Source: Candidatus Magnetobacterium casense (GTDB taxonomy: Bacteria > Nitrospirota > Thermodesulfovibrionia > Thermodesulfovibrionales > Magnetobacteriaceae). Taken from it: 64,000 nucleotides of DNA. Where the stretch lies: assembly GCF_000714715.1 (NCBI RefSeq), contig NZ_JMFO01000001.1:1-64000 (forward strand), read 5' to 3'. Shown piece by piece: positions 25,900 through 33,688 of this stretch; position 1 is the stretch's first letter; the number at the start of each line of letters is the position of its first letter. The notes beneath the pieces are model-generated. The model was given only the letters and a program-made list of their open reading frames with translations, did not search any database and had not been told where the DNA came from. A program made the translations under genes and the position numbers.

Positions 25900-27498
25900 T
25901 CATGTGTTATATGTATCGGGAAGGTCATTCTCATATAGCACTATATCGCCACGGGTTAGCATGGATTGGTAGTGCTGATTTGCATCGCTAAAATTTTTAG
26001 CAACATATACTTTATTTTCATTGTAACCCTCTGAAATCAATCCTTCCAAAATGGCTTGTGTCTGCACGGATTTCCCCACCAGGATAACGTAATCCACACA
26101 CTTTGACATAGCCTGACCGAATTTTCTATTTTCCTGTACTTCTATTTCACCCAGCTCAACCATACCGGGTGTAATAACAATTTTACGATTACCTTTCAGA
26201 TTACAAAGGACATCTATTGCAGAGGCAGCCCCCTTTGGATTTGAGTTAAAGGCATCGTCAAGTATAAATATTCCCGTATCCAGCTTTTTAAGATTCAACC
26301 TGTGAGGAACCGGTTTTAGTTGCCGTACAGCAATAAATATTTTATCTCTGTCAACTCCCAACTCATGAGCAATGGATACGGCGGCTAAAATATTGTAAAC
26401 ATTATGTGTTCCAAGCAAGTGAGTTTCAAGTTTAATAAGGCCACCACCCGGTACGTCGATCTTGAAAGAAGTTAAACCTTCCAAATCCATATTTATGTCA
26501 TATGCGTGATAATCGGCCTGCGCATTTTTGATACCATACCGAATTACACGACCTGGAATTTTGCCCTCTAAACCGGACTGGTTAATATCGTCGGCATTTA
26601 AAAAAGCAATCCCTGTTTGCGGCAAAGAATAGACTAATTCAGATTTTGTCTCTTTAATATTCTCAAGAGTTTTAAAGGTTTCCAGATGCTGTTGACCGAT
26701 TGTTGTCAGCAGGGCAATTCCCGGATGAACCAAATCACAGATTTCCTTGATATCCCCTTTTTGTTTGGCGCCCATTTCCGCAATGAAGAACTCGTGTATA
26801 GGTTTTAATTGTTCTCTGACAACCATAGTCACTCCCATCAGTGTGTTGAAACTCTCCGGAGTCATCAGCGAATTATACTGCATTGAGAGCAATTGCTGGA
26901 GAATAAACTTTGAACTGGTCTTGCCATAGCTGCCGGTAATACCTATGACCTTGAGTGTTGATAGCTCTTTGATATGTCTTTGTGCATCCTTGACATACAG
27001 TTTGCCGATGATTTTTTCCACAGGCACAGCCACCGCATTGACCGCAATTAAAAAATAAGGAAACCCAAACAATAATATGCTAAGAAAAAATAGCTCAAAT
27101 AAGAAAACATCAGTTTGAATAAACCGGGATAAACCCCACATCATCAATAAAGTACAAATTACAATCAAAGAGATCAGACGTTTTACGCGGGCAGTATACA
27201 CAAAGGGTTTCTTTTGAGGTTCTTCTTTTCTGAAGTAAAATAAAACTAGATAAACAATACCCCACCAGAATAGAAAACGAAAATCATTGTAAAAAACAAT
27301 GGCTACCAAAGGCAAGAGCGAAGTAAATCTCAGACGTGCTACAAGGTTTGTGTTCAACCATGCCATAAAACGCTCATTACGATAGGAATTTAATTGCAAC
27401 ATATGAAGATAATAAACGATTTGTTTACTTGAATAAGCAACAAAACTTACAGGCGATATAATAATGCTTGCAACGATTGGCAACTGTTCTATATTCAT
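25900..27498 (-). CDS. membrane-anchored MurF-like Mur ligase
   Basis: A 532-residue protein. The first about 165 residues contain four or five hydrophobic segments in place of the usual MurF N-terminal UDP-binding domain. Then come the Mur ligase ATP site GITGSYGKTSSK near 186, the central-domain HLETFKTLENI and the C-terminal domain (IFILDDAFNSNPKGAASAID). Classical MurF adds D-Ala-D-Ala to UDP-MurNAc-tripeptide; the neighbouring ddl makes exactly that dipeptide. The membrane domain suggests a lipid-linked or membrane-bound acceptor. It ends nine bases before ddl. Confidence 0.85.
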   Translation of the reverse strand: MNIEQLPIVASIIISPVSFVAYSSKQIVYYLHMLQLNSYRNERFMAWLNTNLVARLRFTSLLPLVAIVFYNDFRFLFWWGIVYLVLFYFRKEEPQKKPFVYTARVKRLISLIVICTLLMMWGLSRFIQTDVFLFELFFLSILLFGFPYFLIAVNAVAVPVEKIIGKLYVKDAQRHIKELSTLKVIGITGSYGKTSSKFILQQLLSMQYNSLMTPESFNTLMGVTMVVREQLKPIHEFFIAEMGAKQKGDIKEICDLVHPGIALLTTIGQQHLETFKTLENIKETKSELVYSLPQTGIAFLNADDINQSGLEGKIPGRVIRYGIKNAQADYHAYDINMDLEGLTSFKIDVPGGGLIKLETHLLGTHNVYNILAAVSIAHELGVDRDKIFIAVRQLKPVPHRLNLKKLDTGIFILDDAFNSNPKGAASAIDVLCNLKGNRKIVITPGMVELGEIEVQENRKFGQAMSKCVDYVILVGKSVQTQAILEGLISEGYNENKVYVAKNFSDANQHYQSMLTRGDIVLYENDLPDTYNT

Positions 27499-27506
27499 AC
27501 CCTTGT

Positions 27507-28190
27507 TTAGTTTATATTCAGAAAATTACCTGTTACAATCAGGAATTCCCGCATTTTATCGATATGGGAGAAATGTCCGGCTCCTTTTAAGATCACCAAT
27601 CCACTGTCGGGTATTAGTTTGTTCATTACATGTGCCTGATACAGAGGCGTTTCCATATCATTTTCTCCCCATATCAGCAAGCTGGGTATAGTGATTTCCG
27701 GTAGCAATTTTGTTAAATCTTCATTGACGACTTTAATCAATATCTGCTTCATCATTGGGGATGCGTTGATGTAGTCTTTGGAACCGACAGAGGCTTTATA
27801 TTTTGCCAATAACCGTGGTGACAAGTGTTTTAATATATACTTTGCCAATTTATAACTATACACTTTAAAGTAATATTTTGCAGTTCGTTTCGGTCTTATC
27901 CCGGCACTATCGATTAGTATCAGTTTGTCTGCTTTTTTTTTTACTGCAAGCCTTATTGCCACTCTGCCACCAAAGGAGTGTCCAATTATTATTGGTCTAA
28001 CAATGTTCATTTTTTCCATAAATGCTTCCAAAAAGGTACAGTAATCCTCCGTATTCCATATTTCTTTCGGTTCCCCGCTTTTTCCAAAGCCTGGAAAATC
28101 TATGGCGTATACTTTAAATCTGCTGGATAAATATTTCTGAACAGACACAAAACTGTCCAGATTACTTGCCCATCCATGGAGCAATAGCAC
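27507..28190 (-). CDS. alpha/beta hydrolase, start codon uncertain
   Basis: At least 227 residues: oxyanion-side LLLHGWASN at the N-terminus, nucleophile elbow GHSFGG (Ser72), acid in WGENDMETP near 175 and a C-terminal GAGHFSHID with the catalytic His. The GTG at 28190 is the first standard start, but the upstream in-frame stretch reads INTIIKGQDVHYYACGEGDN, exactly the family's normal first strand, and has no ATG, GTG or TTG. The true start may be a rare codon (ATA near 28250) or was lost. It is the first gene of the cassette with the Mur ligase and ddl, eight bases away; substrate unknown. Confidence 0.75.
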   Translation of the reverse strand: MLLLHGWASNLDSFVSVQKYLSSRFKVYAIDFPGFGKSGEPKEIWNTEDYCTFLEAFMEKMNIVRPIIIGHSFGGRVAIRLAVKKKADKLILIDSAGIRPKRTAKYYFKVYSYKLAKYILKHLSPRLLAKYKASVGSKDYINASPMMKQILIKVVNEDLTKLLPEITIPSLLIWGENDMETPLYQAHVMNKLIPDSGLVILKGAGHFSHIDKMREFLIVTGNFLNIN

Positions 28191-28344
28191 GTTATCTCCT
28201 TCTCCACATGCGTAGTAATGTACATCCTGACCTTTAATTATAGTATTTATGACCTTACCCTCTTTAAATATAAAAATTCCATATTTGAGATGGTACTACT
28301 TTTATCTTATCATTGTCAAGTTGTATCTTCTTTATATTTCATGG

Positions 28345-28400
28345 TAAAGGAAAGAAGGAGGGCGGTTTACGGCAGGGGTGCCTCACCCCCTCCGCCCCCT
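28345..28400 (+). repeat. GC-rich intergenic repeat, copy 6 (short)
   Basis: AAAGGAAAGAAGGAGGGCGG, TTTACGGCAGGGGTGCCTCA, CCCCCTCCGCCCCCTCCT. It has the left half of the family only; the CAAGGGG hairpin and tail are absent. It lies between the hydrolase and the coiled-coil gene, which both read leftwards. Confidence 0.75.
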
Positions 28401-28407
28401 CCTCTAT

Positions 28408-28947
28408 TTACTTGAACAGGAGTTTAACCAAAATACCAACTACTACTGGTATCAGGGTGCCCATTATCCATTTGATGTATGTTAACTCGCTTTTTACCGT
28501 GGTTACGGTATCACTCAAGTTAGTTACTACCTTAACCAGCTCGGCTATCTGCTTGTGCATATCTTCCCGGATGTCTGTCTCCACCCTGAACAAAGTGGTT
28601 TCCAGCTTATGCATATCTTCCCTGAGACTGACTCCCTGCTTATTTATTTCTTCCCGGAGGCTGACTCCCTGCTTGTTTATTTCCTCCCGGAGGCTAACTC
28701 CCTGCTTGTTCATGTCTTCCTTGAGCCTGGTCATGCCCTCCTTGATCCTGGCCTCCAGCTTAAACATGTCCTCCTTCAGGCCGGCTTCTACCATGCGCAA
28801 ATCTTCCCTGAGTCTGGAGACATCTTCTTTGCTCGCCAGCTCTTTTCTCGTGTCAAACCCGGCGTCGTTTATCAACCGGATGAAGGCATCCGTCGCCTCG
28901 TCGCCAAGCCTCTCACGTAAGACCTTTGGTACCGTTACTATACTCAT
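28408..28947 (-). CDS. coiled-coil protein with C-terminal membrane helix (DUF1640-like), intact copy
   Basis: A 179-residue protein. Residues 1-35 (VTVPKVLRERLGDEATDAF) form a small N-terminal domain. Residues about 36-150 are a long coiled coil that includes 11-residue (hendecad) repeats of the type NKQGVSLREEI, three in a row, encoded by 33-bp DNA repeats. A hydrophobic helix (IMGTLIPVVVGILVKLLF) ends the protein. This layout matches small DUF1640-like/CCDC90-type membrane coiled-coil proteins of unknown role. Five bases separate a perfect TATAAT from the ATG, suggesting leaderless transcription. A broken paralogue lies at 31932-32393. Confidence 0.7.
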   Translation of the reverse strand: MSIVTVPKVLRERLGDEATDAFIRLINDAGFDTRKELASKEDVSRLREDLRMVEAGLKEDMFKLEARIKEGMTRLKEDMNKQGVSLREEINKQGVSLREEINKQGVSLREDMHKLETTLFRVETDIREDMHKQIAELVKVVTNLSDTVTTVKSELTYIKWIMGTLIPVVVGILVKLLFK

Positions 28948-29060
28948 GTCATATTATACAATATCGCAAGACAAAATTGCTGATGAGAACCTTTCGCTTG
29001 AGCAACTATGGATAACTCACCCCAACCCATCCCCACCGGTTCCTCCGTTGCCCTTCCCCA

Positions 29061-29138
29061 TCTTTTTTTTAGGCACCATTGTTTTTTTTACCCGTAATGA
29101 ATTAATATTTAAGTTCAAACGGTGATTCTGCTCATGAA
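29061..29138 (+). repeat. duplicated 78-bp block, copy A (acsE-leader repeat)
   Basis: It matches 32725-32803 with about three mismatches (shared core: ACCATTGTTTTTTTTACCCG, AATGAATTAATATTTAAGTT, CAAACGGTGAT). Copy B leads directly into the acsE ribosome-binding site; copy A is followed 35 bases later by the same GGAGACACTTA but no acsE, so it looks like the scar of a duplicated operon leader. The gene-free stretch 28948-29330 otherwise holds only a 20-codon frame at 29200 (MKLGNILKAIPLALADILGG) and a palindromic repeat at 29332. Confidence 0.8.
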
Positions 29139-29330
29139 GCAGAGAGCGGAATGTGGTATTGTCAGGGTAACTATGGGGAGACACTTAAACAAATAGTTTA
29201 TGAAACTTGGTAACATACTCAAGGCAATACCTTTAGCCTTGGCCGACATACTGGGGGGATAATATCCTTTGTGGGTAGTCCTGCAGAAGTAGTGATGCAT
29301 GTAGACTAAACCCTCATTATTAAATAGTTC

Positions 29331-29357
29331 ATGTCATTCCCACGAAAGTGGGAATCC
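29331..29357. repeat. REP-like palindrome (TGTCATTCCC family), copy 1
   Basis: TGTCATTCCCACGAAAGTGG followed by GAATCCA: a short hairpin TTCCCAC-GAAA-GTGGGAA. Related copies stand at 38386-38410 and 40503-40526. The nominal start of the next coding region (MSFPRKWES) lies inside it. Confidence 0.75.
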
Positions 29358-31907
29358 ATCTTTAAAAACAGCATTAAATGCCTGATTAGGAAAAACCATC
29401 AAAGGATAGTATCACTACCTCTACAGGACTACCCTTCCTTTGTGTTTGACAGGCTATACCTCCGGAGGATCATAACTGACCACAACACGTTTAACACAAA
29501 GGGGCTTGGCCTGATCGATTCCTTTGCACTCGATCTCGATCAGGTCTTTGTCGAGGTGCGGATCGATCCAGGCAGCAATCCGAACAAGCTGCTGACAAAC
29601 CTGGTAGAGACCAAGGAGCTTGCCCAGACAAGGCAAATCTGGGACTTCATACGCATCAGCGAGAAGGCACGCAAGAAGGGGCAAAGGGTTGATGGCTATG
29701 CCTTGATTGGCCCCCCGGGCTGTGGCAAGACCACCCTGCTTCACAACATAGCAGTCACCCTTGCATACAAACGTCACGGGAGGTATAAGATACGCCCATA
29801 CGTGCCGATCTTCATCCCAATAAGGCAGGTTGCAAAGGACATCGCAGGTAGCCCGAAATTGAAGAAACCCAAGCCCCTTACACTTGGAGAGCTTGCAAGG
29901 GTTTATTTCAGCAACGAGGCACTGTTTCAAGGTCTCAAGCCGCCCGAAACCTGGTTTGATCGCAAACTGAAAAAGGGTGAGTGCATCGTCCTCCTTGACG
30001 GCCTGGATGAGGTTGGAGACGAGGGGGACAGACAGAAGGTCTCCGCGTGGGTCAATATGCAGATAAAGGCGTATCCGGAGAGTCTGTTTCTCCTGACGTC
30101 GAGGCCGCTTGGGTATAAGGCTGCACCACTTGAGGGCGCTCATGTCCTTGAGGTGCAGAACTTTGATGCCGTACAGGTGAAACGCTTTGTCAACAACTGG
30201 TATCTTGCAAACGAGATCAGAAGCGAGGGCAATGAGCTTAACGACAAGGTGCGCGAGAGGGCCTCCCGTGGTGCGTCAGACCTCCTCCAGCGGCTGTATA
30301 CAACCCCGGCACTCAACGCACTTACGGCAAACCCCCTGCTGCTGACTATGATATCGATGGTGCATCGATATAGAAGCGCACTGCCTGGCAATCGCTCTGA
30401 GCTTTATGCAGAGATATGCGAGGTGATGCTTTCTCGTTGGCGGCAGGTGAAAGGGCTTGTTGATGAGTTTGACTCCGCCCAGAAAAGAAGCATCCTGGAG
30501 CCTCTTGCATGTCATATGATGAAAGAGAGGATACGCGAGATACCGCGAAAAGATGCCGTTACCTTAACATCAGGGGCCTTGTCCTTGATAGGTGTCAAAA
30601 AGGGTGAAGAGGAAGCCTTTTTTGTGAAACTTCAGGAGTCAAGCGGTCTTTTGATCGAACAGGAGGCCGGGATTCTCAGTTTTGCCCACCTCACCTTTCA
30701 GGAGTTCCTGACCGTTTCATGCTGGTTGAGCAGGCATGGCAGTACTCATGGTTGGCACAGCCTTGTAAGTGACAGTTGGTGGCATGAGACCTTGAGGTTA
30801 TATGCGGCACGTGGGGAGGCTACAGGCATCATCAAGGCATGTCTTAAGGCAAAGACGATACCTTCTCTAAAACTGGCACATGAGTGTCTTGGAGAGGCTA
30901 CAAAAATCAAGAAAACCACCCGTGATGCCGTTGAGGGATTCTTTGCAAACAGCATTGAATCTCCTGATGAAGACCTGCGGAGGCTTGCAATGGAGGTCAT
31001 CATGAACAGGCAGCTTAAGGCGTTTGTTACGATAGATGACACCCGGCAGATAAGCAGCGGGTATGTAACATGTGCGGCATATCAGTTGTTTATTGACGAT
31101 ATGCGAAAGAAAGAAGAGTATCGACAACCTGACCATTGGCTGGAGTACATATTTCCATCAGGCAGTGCTGATGAGCCAATTGTCGGTGTCAGGGCAAGTG
31201 ATGCCGTGGAGTTTTGCAAATGGCTTACGGAGAGGTACGGTGGAACGGTATCGTATCGCCTGCCAACGCTTCAAGAGGCCAAGGCTGCCGCAGAAGAGTC
31301 TGATAAGATCGCCACATGGTGCGGGGAAACAGGCAGTGAGAGGCTTTTGGGATTGACTGAGGAGATGAAAAAGAGCTTAAACGACAAATTATATATATTT
31401 TTAGGCTCAACATCTCTACAACCTGTCGATGTAGATATTATAGACACCCTTGACCTTGCCCGTGACCTTGCCCTTGCCCGTGACCGTTATAATGTAGTGT
31501 TTGGCACAATATCAGATGATATTGCAAGCGAAAAGTATAATAGTGCCATGAAAAATATTAAAGCTATATTGTCAGGCAATGACGAGTATATTAAAAGACG
31601 CTTTACATTATTGAAGGATATATTGCAGATTGCTATTTCAGAGACGGACGAAGAACGCATTATAGCTCACAGAAAATATATCGCTCGCATCTTTGAATAC
31701 ATTTACATTGGCCTTGATGAAATAATACGTAATATCACTCAACCATGGTGGAAGCGACTGTTAAGAATCAAGGCAAGAAACAATTCCGAAGCAGACCAAC
31801 ACACCGCTTTACGTCTCTACCTGTGGAGTCAGTTGACCCTCGCCCGGATCGAGTGCAAGCTACCGGCGTGGGAGGGGATTCGGCTCATCCGCGAACAGGT
31901 CAGGTAG
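29331..31907 (+). CDS. NACHT ATPase with C-terminal FGE/SUMF1-like region
   Basis: Up to 858 residues. NACHT core: Walker A GPPGCGKTT near 127, Walker B VLLDGLDEVGD near 219, sensor LLTSRPLGYK near 258 and a helical region to about 560 (FAHLTFQEFLTVSCWL is the typical NACHT winged-helix end). Residues about 565-655 resemble an FGE-sulfatase/SUMF1 fold (TCAAYQLFIDD, VRASDAVEFCKWLTERYGG, YRLPTLQEAKAAAE). The rest is helical with a DLARDLALARD repeat. The only ATG is inside a REP-like palindrome, so the true start is uncertain and the protein may begin nearer LPLQDYPSF. Such STAND proteins act as infection sensors; no separate effector is attached. Confidence 0.8.
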   Translation: MSFPRKWESIFKNSIKCLIRKNHQRIVSLPLQDYPSFVFDRLYLRRIITDHNTFNTKGLGLIDSFALDLDQVFVEVRIDPGSNPNKLLTNLVETKELAQTRQIWDFIRISEKARKKGQRVDGYALIGPPGCGKTTLLHNIAVTLAYKRHGRYKIRPYVPIFIPIRQVAKDIAGSPKLKKPKPLTLGELARVYFSNEALFQGLKPPETWFDRKLKKGECIVLLDGLDEVGDEGDRQKVSAWVNMQIKAYPESLFLLTSRPLGYKAAPLEGAHVLEVQNFDAVQVKRFVNNWYLANEIRSEGNELNDKVRERASRGASDLLQRLYTTPALNALTANPLLLTMISMVHRYRSALPGNRSELYAEICEVMLSRWRQVKGLVDEFDSAQKRSILEPLACHMMKERIREIPRKDAVTLTSGALSLIGVKKGEEEAFFVKLQESSGLLIEQEAGILSFAHLTFQEFLTVSCWLSRHGSTHGWHSLVSDSWWHETLRLYAARGEATGIIKACLKAKTIPSLKLAHECLGEATKIKKTTRDAVEGFFANSIESPDEDLRRLAMEVIMNRQLKAFVTIDDTRQISSGYVTCAAYQLFIDDMRKKEEYRQPDHWLEYIFPSGSADEPIVGVRASDAVEFCKWLTERYGGTVSYRLPTLQEAKAAAEESDKIATWCGETGSERLLGLTEEMKKSLNDKLYIFLGSTSLQPVDVDIIDTLDLARDLALARDRYNVVFGTISDDIASEKYNSAMKNIKAILSGNDEYIKRRFTLLKDILQIAISETDEERIIAHRKYIARIFEYIYIGLDEIIRNITQPWWKRLLRIKARNNSEADQHTALRLYLWSQLTLARIECKLPAWEGIRLIREQVR

Positions 31908-31931
31908 GCCGCGGGGATCGCACGAGGGCGC

Positions 31932-32393
31932 TTATTTGAAGAATGTCCTCGCCACAAGACCAAGTACAGCTATGACCAAGGCTATCAGGGTACCCATCAT
32001 CCAACCGTGTTTTGCCAACCTGCCCTCTATCTTGATTACGCTGGTAGTTAGATTATTTATTGCTTCAACCAGCTCGGCTGTCTGCTTGTGCATATCTTCC
32101 CGGATGTCTGTCTCCACCCTGAACAAAGTGGTTTCCAGCTTATGCATATCCTCCCTGAGGCTGACCCCCTGCTTGTTCATGTCTTCTTTGAGTCTAGCCT
32201 CCAACTTAAGCATGTCTTCCTTTAAACCGACTTCTACCCTGCGCAGCTCCTCCCTGAGCCTGGAGAAATCTTCTTTACTCGCCAGCTCTTTTCTCGTGTC
32301 AAACCCGGCGTCGTTTATCAACCGGATGAAGGCATCCGTCGCCTAGTCGCCAAGCCTCTCACGTAAGACCTTTGGTACCGTTACTACACTCAT
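31932..32393 (-). pseudogene. broken paralogue of the coiled-coil membrane protein
   Basis: It aligns along its full length with 28408-28947 but has an in-frame TAG at 32343-32345 (GAG to TAG, Glu17 in the intact copy) and only one of the 11-residue coiled-coil repeats. The full frame would start at ATG 32393 (MSVVTVPKVLRERLGD-stop). The rest (INDAGFDTRKELASKE ... GTLIALVIAVLGLVARTFF) is otherwise intact, so the stop is probably recent. Re-initiation at a TTG (32321) is conceivable. Confidence 0.85.
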
Positions 32394-32453
32394 GCCCTAT
32401 TATACAATATCGCAAGACAAAATTGCTGACGTTTTGATATAATAACGGATAGT

Positions 32454-32698
32454 ATGATATTCCATGTTAAGATAGAACTTGCAGAAGATGGTTGGATTGT
32501 GGTAGAAGTCCCTGCCCTGCCAGGCTGCGTCTCCCAGGGTAGAACCGAACAAGAGGCAATAGAAAATATCAAGGAGGCAATAATAGCCTGGCTGTGGGCC
32601 GAAAACCAAAAGGCCCTGACCATTGTACTCTCAGGGCATTGATACGTAACGCAGGTTTGACGGTCGATGAGTTCATAAGTATATTGAGTGGCGACTAA
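32454..32698 (+). pseudogene. collapsed hicBA locus
   Basis: The first frame (32454-32642) is a HicB N-terminal domain: MIFHVKIELAEDGWIVVEVP, then LPGCVSQGRTEQEAIENIKE. It fades into unrelated residues after WAENQKA. In another frame, starting at about 32626, TLRALIRNAGLTVDEFISIL ends at 32698; this is the standard C-terminal end of HicA. An internal deletion has therefore fused the start of hicB to the end of hicA, removing the toxin active site. TATAAT at about 32435 could serve as its old promoter. Confidence 0.7.
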
Positions 32699-32724
32699 AT
32701 ATCACCCCCCTTTCTTTATGGTCG

Positions 32725-32803
32725 TCTTTTTTTTAGGTACCATTGTTTTTTTTACCCGTAATGAATTAATATTTAAGTTCAAACGGTGATTTTGGTCATG
32801 AAA
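32725..32803 (+). repeat. duplicated block, copy B, directly upstream of acsE
   Basis: Partner of 29061-29138. Here it ends 26 bases before the acsE start and is followed by AAGGAGACACTT, so it is the native leader of the acs operon. It contains poly-T tracts (8 T at 32727 and 32744) and no obvious sigma70 promoter. Confidence 0.8.
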
Positions 32804-32829
32804 ATATAGAAACGAAAAAGGAGACACTT

Positions 32830-33609
32830 ATGCTGATAATCGGTGAAAAGCTGAGCATAATAGCCAAGCGAGTCAGAGAGGCCATGATGAAACGCGACAA
32901 GGGCCCCATCCAGGAGATAGCCAAGGCGCAACAGGCCCACGGCGCCGGCATGATAGACGCCAACATCGGTCCCGCCGAGGGACAGGAAGACCTAATGGAG
33001 TGGATGGTTACGACCATTCAGGAGGTCGTGCATCTTCCAGTGTGCCTGGATACCACCAACTACGACGCCCTGGAGAAGGGCCTCCGCGTACACAACAACG
33101 AGTGGGGCAGACCCCTGATCAACTCCACCTCCAACGACCCCGAAAGACACCCCATCATGGAACTCGCCGCCAAGTACAACAGCGACATCATCGCCCTGAC
33201 CGTCGGCAAGGGCGGGTTGCCCGCAGACGCCGAAGAAAGATGCGGCATTGCGGCTGAACTGATGGCCATCGCAGGCTCTTTTGGCGTGCCTATGGAGAAC
33301 ATCTACCTCGACCCCCTCGTCCTTCAGATCGCTACGACCCAGGACCAGGCACTGAAAGTAGTCAAGACCATCAAAATGTTCCAGGAACTCAACGACCCGC
33401 CCATGAAGACCGTCGTCGGTCTCAGCAACATCTCAAACGGTTGCCCCAAGAAAATCCGCCCCATACTCAACAACCACTTCCTGACCCTCCTGCTGTACGA
33501 GGGCCTCACGGCAGCCATCGGTGACGCCGAAGAGATTGTCACCACCGTCAAGACCGTTGACGCTATACTCAATAATACGCTCTACGCACATTCGTACCTG
33601 GAGATGTAG
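32830..33609 (+). CDS. acsE: methyltetrahydrofolate:corrinoid/iron-sulfur protein methyltransferase
   Basis: A 259-residue TIM-barrel pterin-binding protein that moves the methyl group between methyl-H4folate and the corrinoid protein AcsCD. Diagnostic stretches: the opening LIIGEKLSII, GAGMIDANIGPAEGQEDLM, CLDTTNYDALEKGL, the pterin site INSTSNDPERHP and VVGLSNISNGCP. Length equals the characterised acetogen enzyme (about 262). AAGGAG precedes the ATG. First gene of a long rightward operon. Confidence 0.95.
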   Translation: MLIIGEKLSIIAKRVREAMMKRDKGPIQEIAKAQQAHGAGMIDANIGPAEGQEDLMEWMVTTIQEVVHLPVCLDTTNYDALEKGLRVHNNEWGRPLINSTSNDPERHPIMELAAKYNSDIIALTVGKGGLPADAEERCGIAAELMAIAGSFGVPMENIYLDPLVLQIATTQDQALKVVKTIKMFQELNDPPMKTVVGLSNISNGCPKKIRPILNNHFLTLLLYEGLTAAIGDAEEIVTTVKTVDAILNNTLYAHSYLEM

Positions 33610-33688
33610 CAGGCAGAAACTTACACAGAGCCGACAGTGCAAGAGATAGACAGTAGCTAAAATAAAGAATTAAACCGGAGGGGTTTTT

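Noticed and set aside
24715-28190. Interpretation of the ddl/Mur ligase cassette as a vancomycin-resistance locus
   Set aside because: No VanH-, VanX- or VanRS-like genes are present and the ligase has ordinary D-Ala-D-Ala features.
28313-29125. Plus-strand 270-codon frame opposite the coiled-coil gene
   Set aside because: It begins inside a GC-rich repeat and is otherwise antisense to the hendecad repeats of the real gene.
29200-29262. Twenty-codon hydrophobic frame (MKLGNILKAIPLALADILGG)
   Set aside because: It lacks a ribosome-binding site, has no family resemblance and is too short to call a gene.
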